DNA of 64,000 nt from a gamma proteobacterium symbiont of Taylorina sp. (GCA_025655455.1 JAHXIV010000051.1:1-64000); one strand, 5' to 3'; numbered from the stretch's first letter, positions 18,965 to 29,520 are shown. Numbers and translations: made by a program. Notes: a model not told the origin generated them from the sequence alone.

Positions 18965-20131
18965 ATGAAACACATACTAGCAATATTTGTTATTAGCACG
19001 CTATTTTCTCATACAGTATTGGCTGAAACAGCTGCCACATATACCTTAAACAAAGAATTATCAAATGTGCATAATCGTTGTATTGTGAGTTTTCATGATG
19101 ATTTAGAAAGTGTAAAGGTTAAGGGACTTGCAAAAGCAATGTCTGTGCAGGCAAATGCTAGTTTAAAACATATTTACCAACATTCTATTAAAGGTTTCAC
19201 CATCAATATCCCCTGTTTTGCTGCTTATACTGTTTTTGGTGATGATTCTGCTATTAGTTCAATGGAACCTGACGGCATTATTTCGATTAACAAGGGAAAA
19301 CCTGTTAAAGATGGAGGTGATACAAATTCTCCTAAGCAAGAAATTTCTTATGGTACTGAAAGAATAGGCGGTGGGGGAGTAGTAGTGGATATTGATGATT
19401 ATACCGCCTGGGTTATTGATTCTGGTATTGATTTAAAACATCCTGATTTAAATATTGACGAAAGCAATGGCTTTTCTGTTTTTAAAAATAGAAAAACAGG
19501 GGAAGATGATATGGACGATCAAAATGGACATGGTACTCATGTGGCTGGCATCATAGGTGCTATTGATAATACAACAGGTTCATTAGGTGTTGCACCTGGA
19601 GTCACTGTTATTCCAGTAAGAGTACTTGATCGTCGTGGTTCTGGCTCTTATTCTGGAGTTATTGCAGGTATTGACCATGTTGCTGAGAATGCATCAGCGG
19701 GAGACTGTGTTAATTTGAGCTTGGGTGGTGGTGTAAGCCAGACTCTGGATGATGCGGTTATTGCAGCCTCAAATAAAAGTGGTGCATTTTTTGTTCTTGC
19801 TGCTGGTAATGATGGTGATGATGCGAATAATCATTCTCCTGCAAGGGCAAATGGTGAAAATATATGGACAATATCAGCAATAGATCAAAATGATTCTATG
19901 CCATCATGGTCTAATTATGGTAATCCAACTGTTGATTTTTCTGCGCCTGGAGTTAATATTATTTCCCTTTGGAAAGATGGCGGTACCAATACAATATCTG
20001 GGACATCAATGGCAGCTCCCCATGCATGTGCAGTTATTATGTTGAGTCATGGTAATCCTTCTTTTGATGGAACAGCAATGAATGATCCTGATAATTTTGC
20101 TGATCCAATTGTTTTTTATAGTCCATTGTAA
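18965..20131 (+). CDS. Secreted subtilisin-family serine protease (S8)
   Basis: The 388-residue preproprotein starts after a strong AGGGGA ribosome-binding site. The signal peptide ends at about residue 20 (VLA-ET). An I9-type propeptide covers about 30-115. The catalytic domain shows the full triad: aspartate in WVIDSGIDLKHPDL, histidine in NGHGTHVAGI, and serine in SGTSMAAPHA. The oxyanion-hole asparagine is in AAGNDGDD. The layout is like proteinase K-type enzymes with no extra C-terminal domain. It is probably exported and self-processed, for nutrient release or envelope work. It stands alone between two gaps. Confidence 0.92.
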   Translation: MKHILAIFVISTLFSHTVLAETAATYTLNKELSNVHNRCIVSFHDDLESVKVKGLAKAMSVQANASLKHIYQHSIKGFTINIPCFAAYTVFGDDSAISSMEPDGIISINKGKPVKDGGDTNSPKQEISYGTERIGGGGVVVDIDDYTAWVIDSGIDLKHPDLNIDESNGFSVFKNRKTGEDDMDDQNGHGTHVAGIIGAIDNTTGSLGVAPGVTVIPVRVLDRRGSGSYSGVIAGIDHVAENASAGDCVNLSLGGGVSQTLDDAVIAASNKSGAFFVLAAGNDGDDANNHSPARANGENIWTISAIDQNDSMPSWSNYGNPTVDFSAPGVNIISLWKDGGTNTISGTSMAAPHACAVIMLSHGNPSFDGTAMNDPDNFADPIVFYSPL

Positions 20132-20336
20132 TATATGTATTTTTACACCCTCTGACCCTGCTCAGAAAGTAACTCCTTTCAAGAAAAATATTATATTTGG
20201 TTGATTTGATAAATGAGTTTTTCGACCCAAAATAGTCGTGAATGAAATGTAATTATTTTATTTTTGTTATCCCTATCTATGTTATGATTCCAATATAAAA
20301 ATAATTACATTAATTTCACCATGATTATTCAATATA

Positions 20337-20460
20337 CCCAGGACTTGTCTGAGAATAGAAACCTTTCAAAATCAACCACAACATATAGAGCTTAATATTT
20401 TATAACTACAATATAATGTACCTATATTTAAAAGTATTTTATTCTCAGACAGGCTCATAG
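20337..20460. mobile_element. Diverged MITE-like element related to 9898-10063
   Basis: The left end reads GGACTTGTCTGAGAATA and the right end TATTCTCAGACAGGCTC, an imperfect inverted repeat matching the ends of the element at 9898-10063. The middle is AT-rich and shares a CCTATATT stretch. It lies in the 364-base gap 20132-20495 between the protease and the FadL-type porin. The remainder of that gap holds no gene I can support. Confidence 0.65.
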
Positions 20461-20495
20461 TAATTTGATGAACTAATTATTCTGAGAGTAAACAT

Positions 20496-21743
20496 ATGCT
20501 TAGTAATATATTTTGTATCATTATTTTATATATCTCATATACTAATATTAGTTATGCTTCTGGATTTAGTATTCCAGGAGGGCTCTCTATTGCGGGGCTT
20601 GGTACTGCTGATACTCTTGTTGCTAATCCTGTAGAGTCTGGAGCCTTTGCATATAACCCTGCTGCAATGTCTTTTCATGAAGGCAGTATCATTTCACTGG
20701 GACTGGAGGCTGTATATCCCAACTCTAGTGTTACCCCTGAAGGTGAGACTAAACTAATATCAGATAATGTAGATTCACCTCTTTTTGTCCCAAATTTATA
20801 CTTGATGAGTTCTGTTGCAGATAATTGGAGTTTAGGACTTGCTGTTAATTCACCATTTGGATTAGAAACTAACTGGATGGAAGGTACATTCTCTGGATTT
20901 GCAGGAGCTCTAGCCCCTTTTCATCCCACAAAAACAGGGCTGGAGATGTTTAATGTTAATCCAAATATCTCCTACAAAATTAATAAACATTTTAGTTTTG
21001 CTACAGGTATTGATTATTATAGGGTAATGGAGACTACTTCTGATACACAAGGTTTTAGTCTTGGTGGTGATGGTGATGGTCTGGGGTGGAATATTGCTTT
21101 AATGTCTGTTTATAATCAGTGGAGCTTTGGATTTTCGTACCAGTCTACGGTTAAAACAAATATTAATGGTGAATTTGATGCTACCCAGATTCTTGGTTTC
21201 AAGGTCAACTCAGAAACAATAATTGAATTTCCTGATATTCTTCGTCTAGGTGTACGTTATCAGGTAAATGATCAATTTGCCATCGAATTTGATTTTGACC
21301 AAACAGGATGGAGTAGTTTTGATGAAATCGTGGTAAAGAGTCGTGATAGCCTACTAGTGGCTGGTATCTCTTCGGGCAGCGTGCTCGCAAAAACAACTAA
21401 TAACTGGAATGACACAAACTCCTATCATCTTGGAGCTACTTACCAATTAATATCTAATTTACAGTTACGTTTTGGTTATACGTTAAATCAAAACCCACAA
21501 CCAGAACAAAATTTCACACCACAATATCCAAACTCCAGGCGTCATCTTTTCACTATTGGATTTAAACATGAAAATAAAGGCTGGGATCTAGAAGGTGGAA
21601 TAATGTATGCAAAATGGGAAGATAGAACAATAAATAATAGTAAGCCGTTTACAGGGGGGGATGCAAACGGTACATCTATCTACAATGGAAAATATGAACT
21701 TGATGGTATTTTGGCAGGAGTTGGTATTAATTTCCATTTTTGA
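20496..21743 (+). CDS. FadL/OmpP1-type outer-membrane protein
   Basis: The 415-residue barrel has a signal peptide ending near residue 21 (ISYA-SGF). The mature start contains GLSIAGLGTADTLVANPVES and FAYNPAAMSF, the classic FadL hatch features. The chain ends with a phenylalanine (GINFHF), as outer-membrane barrels do. FadL-family proteins pass long-chain fatty acids or other hydrophobic molecules across the outer membrane. No fatty-acid genes adjoin it; an adenylate cyclase gene follows 58 bases downstream on the same strand. The substrate cannot be inferred. Confidence 0.9.
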   Translation: MLSNIFCIIILYISYTNISYASGFSIPGGLSIAGLGTADTLVANPVESGAFAYNPAAMSFHEGSIISLGLEAVYPNSSVTPEGETKLISDNVDSPLFVPNLYLMSSVADNWSLGLAVNSPFGLETNWMEGTFSGFAGALAPFHPTKTGLEMFNVNPNISYKINKHFSFATGIDYYRVMETTSDTQGFSLGGDGDGLGWNIALMSVYNQWSFGFSYQSTVKTNINGEFDATQILGFKVNSETIIEFPDILRLGVRYQVNDQFAIEFDFDQTGWSSFDEIVVKSRDSLLVAGISSGSVLAKTTNNWNDTNSYHLGATYQLISNLQLRFGYTLNQNPQPEQNFTPQYPNSRRHLFTIGFKHENKGWDLEGGIMYAKWEDRTINNSKPFTGGDANGTSIYNGKYELDGILAGVGINFHF

Positions 21744-21801
21744 GAACGTCATATGTAACTAAATGCTGTAAACCTAACTAACCATAAAGAATTAATATCC
21801 G

Positions 21802-23055
21802 ATGGCGTATGCAATATATTTAATGCCTCTTTTTCAACTTTGGGAGTGGCTTTCTAATTTAGGTATCTCTGATCAGGGTGATATGGAAGTTCGCCGTATC
21901 AAAATGACAAACAGAATGGTTACTTTAGTTATAATTTCTACATTATGTTTTAACGTGCTTTACTCAGTTTATGACTTAAGAGGTCTTTTACCCGCTATAC
22001 TACTCAATATAGGCTGTATTGTAGTCTATATGCTTATACTCTTTATTAACTACAGGGGATTTCACCTATTAGCAAAGTTAATGGGAGTAATTATACCCAA
22101 TCTGCAATTATTTTTCCTATGCTGGATGCTTGGTACTCAGAGTGGGCTAGGTATGTTTTTTCTAGGCACCCCATTAGTCTCTGTCATAATATTTTCAGCT
22201 AAAGAAAGGATTGCGATATATGCTTTACCGTTGATGTCTATCATACTCTATCTATTGGCTTATTTTTTATTTTCAACAGGTACTGGAATCTTGAATCCTG
22301 TAAATTCACTATTAGTGATAGTTCATGTGTCCAGTTTTATTGGATGCATATTAATAATTGGAACGATTGTATTAGTTTATTATAAAGATATCGTACATGC
22401 TGAAAAACTTTTGAAAATTGAGCACAAACGATCTGAGTCACTTTTACAAAATATTCTTCCAAAAGTCATTATAAATCGATTAAAAGAAGGTGAAAAAACG
22501 ATAGCTGATCGTTATGATGGAATTACAGTAGTATTTGCCGATATCGTAGGATTTACAGTGCTGTCTAATGTACTATCTCCTAAAGAACTGGTATCAAAGT
22601 TGAACCATATATTTTCCATCTTTGATAAACTTGTAGATAGGTATGAATTGGAAAAGATTAAGACCATTGGGGATGCTTATATGGCTGCAAGTGGTCTTCC
22701 AGAAGCTAGAGATGACCATGCAGCAATTGCGGCTGATTTTGCCTTGCATTTGCAGGATGAAATGAACAATCTTGATGATAATTTAGGTAAGATATTTAAA
22801 ATCCGTATTGGTATACATTCGGGAGAAGCCGTAGCAGGTATTATTGGTACACGCAAATTTTCATATGATGTATGGGGTGATACAGTGAATACGGCTAGTA
22901 GAATGGAATCTCATGGTATTTCTGGAGAAATACAGGTTTCACAAAGCACATATCATCTGTTGAAAAAAACATACATATTTGAAGAGCGTGGTATGCTGGA
23001 GATTAAAGGAAAAGGTCAAATGCATACCTACTTATTGAAAGAAAAAATAAACTGA
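21802..23055 (+). CDS. Membrane-bound class III adenylate cyclase
   Basis: The 417-residue protein has an N-terminal membrane domain with about six hydrophobic segments (about 30-200) and a C-terminal class III nucleotide cyclase domain (about 230-415). Metal-binding aspartates are in VVFADIVGFT and the following KTIGDAYM. The lysine of EKIKTIGDAYM and the aspartate of DVWGDTVNTASRM are the residues that select ATP in adenylate cyclases. Substrate choice therefore points to cAMP. The transition-state asparagine and arginine are also in NTASRM. The membrane part is probably a sensor of unknown stimulus. Confidence 0.9.
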   Translation: MAYAIYLMPLFQLWEWLSNLGISDQGDMEVRRIKMTNRMVTLVIISTLCFNVLYSVYDLRGLLPAILLNIGCIVVYMLILFINYRGFHLLAKLMGVIIPNLQLFFLCWMLGTQSGLGMFFLGTPLVSVIIFSAKERIAIYALPLMSIILYLLAYFLFSTGTGILNPVNSLLVIVHVSSFIGCILIIGTIVLVYYKDIVHAEKLLKIEHKRSESLLQNILPKVIINRLKEGEKTIADRYDGITVVFADIVGFTVLSNVLSPKELVSKLNHIFSIFDKLVDRYELEKIKTIGDAYMAASGLPEARDDHAAIAADFALHLQDEMNNLDDNLGKIFKIRIGIHSGEAVAGIIGTRKFSYDVWGDTVNTASRMESHGISGEIQVSQSTYHLLKKTYIFEERGMLEIKGKGQMHTYLLKEKIN

Positions 23056-23292
23056 AACTTTTGACCTATTATGCATTAGTCTCTTAATGATCCATTTCGG
23101 TCAATTAGCACTGTCGTCCATGTGCTGTAATATTAACTGAACATAAAATTCATTTCAAAACTAGTGTCTTTTGTACTTAGCGAAATAATGAGCATTTTTT
23201 TATTTAATTGCCATACTTAAATAAAAAAATTCTATGAGTTAGATAAATAATTCTACATTAGAATTTACTCACACTTCTTTAAGGAGATATAC

Positions 23293-23352
23293 TTGCATAT
23301 TATGATAAATTATCATGATAATAGATTCAGGAGAAATTTCTTGTTTTTTTGA
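23293..23352 (+). other. Possible 19-codon leader reading frame and hairpin before a GGDEF-EAL gene
   Basis: In the 348-base gap 23056-23403 the only marked feature is AAGGAG (23281-23286) followed by a TTG at 23293. That TTG opens a short frame (MHIMINYHDNRFRRNFLFF) ending at 23352, 51 bases before the next gene. The frame overlaps a near-palindrome, ATGATAAATTATCAT (23302-23316). It could be a leader peptide, or the ribosome-binding site could be fortuitous. No other gene is seen in the gap. Confidence 0.3.
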
Positions 23353-23403
23353 ATTAATGTAAATTAGATATTGTGATTGATTAATCCCGAAGAGAATTTT
23401 TTA

Positions 23404-25917
23404 ATGAAAAATAAGCCAACTTATGAAGAGCTATTAAAAAAAAATCAGTTACTTGAATTAAAGCTTATCCATCAAAAATCAAATTCAACTAGCCAATCTA
23501 TTGATATGCTTTGTATTGCAAGTATAGATGGCTATTTTACACAGGTAAACACAGATTTTAAAACAACATTAGGTTATAGTGAAGAAGAGCTAACAAAACA
23601 TCCCTATCTCTATTTTATTCATCCAGATGATCTGGAATCTACTAAAGCGGCAATGAAACAATTGTCTTCTGGGCAGTCTGTCATCAATTTTAAAATTCGT
23701 TATCGTTGTCATGATGGTTCTTATAAATGGTTTCACTGGACATCAATACCAATCATTTCTGAAAACCTGACCTATGCTATTGCAATAAATATTACGGAGC
23801 AAAAGCAGACAAATGAAGAACTCCAGAAAAATCATTTTTACCTTGAAAGTATTTTTCGGGCATCACCTACAGGGATTGGATTGGTTAAAGATCGCATGCT
23901 CAAAGAGGTGAATGAAAAAGTTTGTCAAATTACAGGCTATTCTCGAGAAGAGCTTATTGATAATAGTTCCCGAATGCTTTATCCCAGTGATGAAGCGTAT
24001 GATTTTGTTGGACAAGAGAAATATCGCCAAATACAAAAAAATGGCACAGGTACTGTTGAAACTCAATTTAAATGTAAAGATGGGCATATTATTGATATAT
24101 TATTAAGCTCTACTCCTTTAGATATCAATAATTTTTCCAAAGGTGTTACGTTTACATTATTGGATATATCAGAAAGAAAATTAAAAGAACGAGAGTTAAA
24201 AGAGAAAAACAAATTTATTCAAATGGTCATTGACGGCATTACTGATGTGGTCATTGTTATCAATAGTGATTACAGCATCTCCATGATGAATTTATCTGCT
24301 CAAGCTTTAATAGATAAAAGTTTTATAAAAGACATCAATTCACCTAAATGTTATGAAGTTTCACACCATTTCAGTAGTCCTTGTAGTGGTAACCATTACC
24401 CATGCCCTTTACAACAGGTACTGAGAAGTCATAGAACACACACCGTAATACACCATCATGTTATTGGTGTTGATAAAGCCAGACAATTGGAATTAACTGC
24501 AAGTCCGTTAAAAGGTGATAATGGAAAGGTTTATGCCATTATCGAATCCATTCATGATATCACCATGCTATTACAAGCACAGAAGGAACTGAATGAAAGC
24601 TCATTAGCTCTTGATCATTTAGCCCATCATGATGAACTCACAAAACTACCCAATCGCTTATTGTTTTCAGACAGACTGAATCAGAAAATCAAGTTTGCCT
24701 ATCGTAATAAGAAAAAAGTTGCTCTTCTGATTATTGATTTGGATAATTTCAAGAAAATTAACGATTCATTAGGCCATGCTGTGGGGGATATTATTCTGAA
24801 AGAAACAGCTCAAAGACTTCAGCATTGTGTTTGTGATACTGACACCGTGGCTCGTTTGGGTGGAGATGAATTTAGCATTATTATGGATGATATTGAAGAT
24901 AATGATACGGTAACTGAAATTGTGACAAAGATTATTCAAGATCTGCAGGAAGTATTTACATTTGCAGATCATAAACTCTATGTGACAAGCAGTATTGGTA
25001 TCAGTATCTACCCCAGTGATGCTGAATCAGTAGAAGATTTGCTTAGAAATGCCGACTCCGCTATGTATAAAGCCAAAGATAATGGACGTAATACCTATCA
25101 ATATTACACTGAAGATATGACACAAAAAGCCTTTGAACATATTTTAATGGAAAGTAGCCTGCGTCATGCCTTGCAAAATAATGAATTAACCGTTTATTAT
25201 CAGCCTCAGGTAAATGCTAAGCATAACCAGATTGTTGGTATGGAAGCATTAGTACGCTGGCAGCATCCTGAATTGGGCATTATATCTCCTGCCAAGTTTA
25301 TCCCTTTAGCAGAAAAAACAGGTTTAATTCTTCAATTAGGTGAACAGGTATTTGATATAGCAACAAAACAAATGGTAATCTGGATGAAAGATTATCAACT
25401 GGATGGGAATATGTCTATTAATTTGTCTGGAAAACAGTTTCAACAACCTCAACTGGTTGAAGTTTTATCTGATAAACTTCAAGAGAATGGTTGTAAACCT
25501 GAATGGATTGAGCTTGAAATTACAGAAAATCATGTGATGGATAATCCAGAACAAGCTATTATTATCTTACAAAAATTTCAGGATATGGGAATAAACATAG
25601 CAGTAGATGATTTTGGTACAGGATACTCTTCTCTATCCTATTTAAAACGATTGCCGATTAATAAGCTTAAAATTGATCAATCTTTTGTCCAAGATATCGA
25701 GACTGATGAAGATGATCGAGTGATTATTAATTCCACGATTTCATTAGCCAAAAATATGAATCTGAGTGTTATAGCGGAAGGAGTGGAAACAAAAGTACAA
25801 AAAAATTTCTTATTAGAGCAGAAATGTGAATTGATTCAAGGCTATTATTATTGTCGACCTGTTGCGGCTGATGAAATGACAGAATTATTAAATTCTTATG
25901 ATTGGAAAAATTTATGA
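23404..25917 (+). CDS. Soluble PAS-PAS-PAS-GGDEF-EAL c-di-GMP protein
   Basis: The 837-residue protein starts at the ATG at 23404, which has AGAG about nine bases upstream; a TTG at 23377 is possible but less likely. Three PAS domains (about 25-140, 145-260, 270-395) precede GGDEF (about 409-570) and EAL (about 590-835). The third PAS carries a Cys/His pattern, CYEVSHHFSSPCSGNHYPCP. The GGDEF motif is intact (about 485) but the inhibitory RxxD is CDTD. EAL catalytic residues are all visible: EALVRW, ELEITE, VDDFGTGYSS, KLKIDQSF and AEGVET. So a phosphodiesterase, perhaps with cyclase activity, is expected. No membrane segment is seen. Confidence 0.92.
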   Translation: MKNKPTYEELLKKNQLLELKLIHQKSNSTSQSIDMLCIASIDGYFTQVNTDFKTTLGYSEEELTKHPYLYFIHPDDLESTKAAMKQLSSGQSVINFKIRYRCHDGSYKWFHWTSIPIISENLTYAIAINITEQKQTNEELQKNHFYLESIFRASPTGIGLVKDRMLKEVNEKVCQITGYSREELIDNSSRMLYPSDEAYDFVGQEKYRQIQKNGTGTVETQFKCKDGHIIDILLSSTPLDINNFSKGVTFTLLDISERKLKERELKEKNKFIQMVIDGITDVVIVINSDYSISMMNLSAQALIDKSFIKDINSPKCYEVSHHFSSPCSGNHYPCPLQQVLRSHRTHTVIHHHVIGVDKARQLELTASPLKGDNGKVYAIIESIHDITMLLQAQKELNESSLALDHLAHHDELTKLPNRLLFSDRLNQKIKFAYRNKKKVALLIIDLDNFKKINDSLGHAVGDIILKETAQRLQHCVCDTDTVARLGGDEFSIIMDDIEDNDTVTEIVTKIIQDLQEVFTFADHKLYVTSSIGISIYPSDAESVEDLLRNADSAMYKAKDNGRNTYQYYTEDMTQKAFEHILMESSLRHALQNNELTVYYQPQVNAKHNQIVGMEALVRWQHPELGIISPAKFIPLAEKTGLILQLGEQVFDIATKQMVIWMKDYQLDGNMSINLSGKQFQQPQLVEVLSDKLQENGCKPEWIELEITENHVMDNPEQAIIILQKFQDMGINIAVDDFGTGYSSLSYLKRLPINKLKIDQSFVQDIETDEDDRVIINSTISLAKNMNLSVIAEGVETKVQKNFLLEQKCELIQGYYYCRPVAADEMTELLNSYDWKNL

Positions 25918-26048
25918 TTATTGCACTGCCCTGAATTTTTAGTACTTTTTTGATTTATCATTTTCTTGAATAGATTTCTGGAATATTACAGGCTGCTATA
26001 TCAGACTTTTTCAAAAAAACTGAAACAATCAGTTGTGACAATCTAGCC

Positions 26049-26072
26049 ATTATGTGGATCTCCACATAATGA
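26049..26072. promoter_or_regulatory. 24-bp palindrome upstream of a GGDEF-EAL gene
   Basis: CATTATGTGGA and TCCACATAATG form perfect 11-base arms around a 2-base centre. The site lies 72 bases before the start at 26144. It lacks a T-run, so it is not a simple terminator. A binding site for a dimeric regulator is the likeliest reading, but this is inference. Confidence 0.5.
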
Positions 26073-26143
26073 ATTATTACTGTTACTATTATTTATATTA
26101 GATTAATAGTATATTTATCTTTTTTATCAGTCGTTTATAATAA

Positions 26144-29100
26144 ATGAAACTAAAACTTTATCAAACTAAATTACTCATTATTTTTGCCTTATTAGGAGTC
26201 TATTTAATAGGCTATTATAGTGCTGTTTTTGAAGGAAAAATTCTTAGTTGGTGGTCTGATCTCTTTTGGACACTTGCATCCTTAGTTGCTGCCTTACGAA
26301 GTTGGTTGACAGCTAAAAGTTGTCCTAATAGACATGAAGGTACTGCTTGGCTGTTTTTTTCATTGGCCGCTTTTTCCTGGTTTATAGGTATGTTAATTTG
26401 GGATTATTATGAAATTTTTGGCGGCAAACTAATTCCATTCCCCTCCGTTGGTGACTGGTTTTTTATGGGCTATGCTCTCTTTTTTATTGTAGGAATTTTT
26501 TATTATCATTCTCAATCCAGATCACTTCATAATTTTATGATTCGAGCGGCAAACCTGGGGATCATTATAAGTACCGTTATCATTTTTTGTTTTTTTCTAT
26601 TATCTTCTGTACTGGAACAGTCAGAAAATCCATTTTCATACAAAATATACGCTCTGTCGCATTCTATTTTAACTATAGCAGCCTTTCTTTTTGGTTTGTA
26701 TTGCTATTGGTTTTATATTTGGAAAAAAAATAAACAGAGTTTTCAATTATTGCTCATCTCTTTATTTATTTTTGCCATCACGGATACACTTTATGCTTTT
26801 CAATTACTGGGACAAACTTTTAATGCCAGCAGTTATTTAAATGTGTATTGGCTACTGGCTTTTGCTTTACATTATTTAGGTGCAGTAGTACAAGATCAGG
26901 TTAATTATGATGAGAGTAAAAAGCATATTTATGATGAGCCTTTAACAGGCATGATCCATTTTGCTAAGTATGAAGCCATCATGCCAGCAATTTGCCTTAT
27001 TAGTATTTTTATTTTTTATTATTTCTTTAAAGAAAATTTAAATCACCTTTCAAATACTTTTATTTTAGTAATAAGTGCAACTTTTATCTTTTTTTTGGGT
27101 ATGAGAGAGTGGTATAGCAATCAACTTGAAACTGCTTTAATTAAAGAAGTAAGAGATAGTGAATTGCACATTAAAACAATAATAAATACTCTTCCTGATT
27201 TGGTTTGGCTCAAAGATATACAAGGTATTTATCTTAATTGTAATTCAAAGTTCGAACATTTATTTGGGAAAAAGGAATCAGAAATTATTGGAAAATCTGA
27301 TTATGATTTTGTCAATAAAGAGTTAGCTGATTTTTTTAGAGAAAATGACAAAATCACTATGGCTATGGCTATGGGTAACTCCAATACAAATGAAGAAGAA
27401 GTGGTTTATGCCGATGATGGACATAAAGAAATTTTAGAGACTATTAAAACCCCCTTTTTCTCATCTAATGGCGGCCTGCTGGGTACTTTGGGGATTGGGC
27501 GTGATATTACTTCTCGTAAGCAAAGTGAAGAAACACTAAAAGAGCAACATGAATATCTACAATCCATTATTGATGGTGTTTATGATCCTATAATGGTCAT
27601 AAAAGAAGACTATAGTATTGATCTGATGAGTAGTCGTCTTTTTGAGACTATCAAGGATAGTCTGACTAACAATTCTGATCATCCAAAATGCTATGAAGTC
27701 TCCCATCATCGCACAACACCTTGTGATGGAATAGATCATCCCTGTCCTTTAAATCAAACCCTAAAAAGTAAAAATCATACGGTTATGGTACATGAGCATT
27801 TTGGTTTAGATGGAAAAAAATGCTATGTCGAAATTTCAGCATCTCCTCTTTTTGATAAGGATAAAAATTGTATTGGTATTATTGAATCTTCCAGAGATAT
27901 TACTACTCACCTAAAGGTACAAGATGAACTACGGGAACAGAAAAAATCATTAGCCTTTCAGGCTCATCATGATGCACTGACAGGTCTGCCCAACCGTGTT
28001 TTGTTTAATGACCGATTGAAACAAGGGATAGAAAAATCTAAGCGAAACCGTACTAAAATGGCACTTCTTTTTATTGATCTTGACCACTTTAAAGAAATTA
28101 ATGATTCACTGGGGCATGATATTGGTGATAAAGTGCTCAAAATTGCTACTCAGAGGCTCAATGATGTCATTAGAAATGAAGACACACTGGCTCGATTGGG
28201 GGGGGATGAATTCACTATTCTTATGGAAGAATTAATACAAGGACAAGATGCTTCAATACTGGCGGGGAAAATTGTTAAAATTATTGCTCAGCCGATTATC
28301 ATTGAAGATCATTGTTTGTATATTTCCAGTAGTATCGGCATCAGCTTATATCCTGATGATGGCTGTTCAGCTCATGACCTTTTAAAATATGCTGATACTG
28401 CGATGTATAAAGCAAAAGATGAAGGTAGAAATAACTTCCAGTATTACAGGTCAGAGATGACAGAGTTAGCTTTTGAACGGGTTGTGATGGAGGCTAATCT
28501 TCGTGCGGCACTTAAAGAAGAAGAGTTTGTAGTTTATTATCAGCCCCAGATGAATGGCAACACTAATAAATTGACAGGTATGGAAGCCCTGGTAAGATGG
28601 CAACACCCGATAATGGGATTAGTATCTCCCGCCAAGTTTATTCCTTTAGCTGAATCAACAGGGATTATTATTGAGCTTGACCAATTTGTGATGAAAACGG
28701 CGATGATGCGTCTGGTTGATTGGTGCAGTCAGGGACTAAACCCAGGCAGATTAGCACTAAATCTTGCCATAAAACAACTTCAGCAAAAGGACTTTATTAA
28801 TATTTTAAAGAATTTAATTAATGAAACTCAATGTAAACCAGAGTGGCTTGAGTTTGAAGTGACTGAAGGTCAGATTATGACTAACCCAGAAGCTGCTATA
28901 AAAGTCTTGAAACAAATTAGTGAACTGGGTATAGAGTTGTCCGTTGATGATTTTGGAACGGGTTATTCTTCACTTTCCTATCTTAAAAAACTGCCTATCA
29001 ATAAGTTAAAAATTGACCAGTCATTTGTACGAAACTTACCTGAAGATGAAGAAGATGCTGCTATTGCAAAATCTGTTATTGCCCTGTCGCAAAGTTTAAA

Positions 29101-29251
29101 TCTTAAAATCATTGCAGAAGGTGTTGAGACTAATGAGCAAAAACACTTTTTAATTAATAATGGTTGTGAGAATATTCAAGGCTATTTTTATAGCAAACCA
29201 ATGCCTGATCAGGAAATGGAAAAATATATTAAGAAAAATAACCTCGTTTAG
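26144..29251 (+). CDS. Membrane PAS-PAS-GGDEF-EAL c-di-GMP protein
   Basis: The 1035-residue protein starts with a hydrophobic module of about nine to ten membrane segments (about 1-325) not assigned to a known MASE type. The first PAS (about 335-455) is of the kind shared with 13318-14385 and 48052-50478. The second PAS (about 465-590) has the CYEVSHHRTTPCDGIDHPCP motif. GGDEF (about 600-760) has motif GGDEF at about 686 with an RNED inhibitory site. EAL (about 785-1030) keeps EALVRW, FEVTEG, VDDFGTGYSS, KLKIDQSF and AEGVET. It is closely related to the preceding gene and probably arose from it by duplication with a new sensor. Both catalytic domains look active. Confidence 0.92.
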   Translation: MKLKLYQTKLLIIFALLGVYLIGYYSAVFEGKILSWWSDLFWTLASLVAALRSWLTAKSCPNRHEGTAWLFFSLAAFSWFIGMLIWDYYEIFGGKLIPFPSVGDWFFMGYALFFIVGIFYYHSQSRSLHNFMIRAANLGIIISTVIIFCFFLLSSVLEQSENPFSYKIYALSHSILTIAAFLFGLYCYWFYIWKKNKQSFQLLLISLFIFAITDTLYAFQLLGQTFNASSYLNVYWLLAFALHYLGAVVQDQVNYDESKKHIYDEPLTGMIHFAKYEAIMPAICLISIFIFYYFFKENLNHLSNTFILVISATFIFFLGMREWYSNQLETALIKEVRDSELHIKTIINTLPDLVWLKDIQGIYLNCNSKFEHLFGKKESEIIGKSDYDFVNKELADFFRENDKITMAMAMGNSNTNEEEVVYADDGHKEILETIKTPFFSSNGGLLGTLGIGRDITSRKQSEETLKEQHEYLQSIIDGVYDPIMVIKEDYSIDLMSSRLFETIKDSLTNNSDHPKCYEVSHHRTTPCDGIDHPCPLNQTLKSKNHTVMVHEHFGLDGKKCYVEISASPLFDKDKNCIGIIESSRDITTHLKVQDELREQKKSLAFQAHHDALTGLPNRVLFNDRLKQGIEKSKRNRTKMALLFIDLDHFKEINDSLGHDIGDKVLKIATQRLNDVIRNEDTLARLGGDEFTILMEELIQGQDASILAGKIVKIIAQPIIIEDHCLYISSSIGISLYPDDGCSAHDLLKYADTAMYKAKDEGRNNFQYYRSEMTELAFERVVMEANLRAALKEEEFVVYYQPQMNGNTNKLTGMEALVRWQHPIMGLVSPAKFIPLAESTGIIIELDQFVMKTAMMRLVDWCSQGLNPGRLALNLAIKQLQQKDFINILKNLINETQCKPEWLEFEVTEGQIMTNPEAAIKVLKQISELGIELSVDDFGTGYSSLSYLKKLPINKLKIDQSFVRNLPEDEEDAAIAKSVIALSQSLNLKIIAEGVETNEQKHFLINNGCENIQGYFYSKPMPDQEMEKYIKKNNLV

Positions 29252-29520
29252 AATCACTGTTAATCTGATAAAGTAAATCTAAGAGATGCTAGTAGAATGA
29301 CTCTTAAAGGGTGGAGGGCGACGACTAAGTTATGCCTTATCCTGGATATGTTGTAAATTTTACTTTATTTTAGAATGTCCTTTTTCAAGAAATAAGATAA
29401 AATCAAAAGCTCTATCACCATTTTCCTGATCTAAGACAAAAATGCTAAACTTATAGATTGAAAAGTGTTATTGAACTTCCTATCCTTTAATTATAGATGT
29501 CATCACAAAGGTAAAATTAA

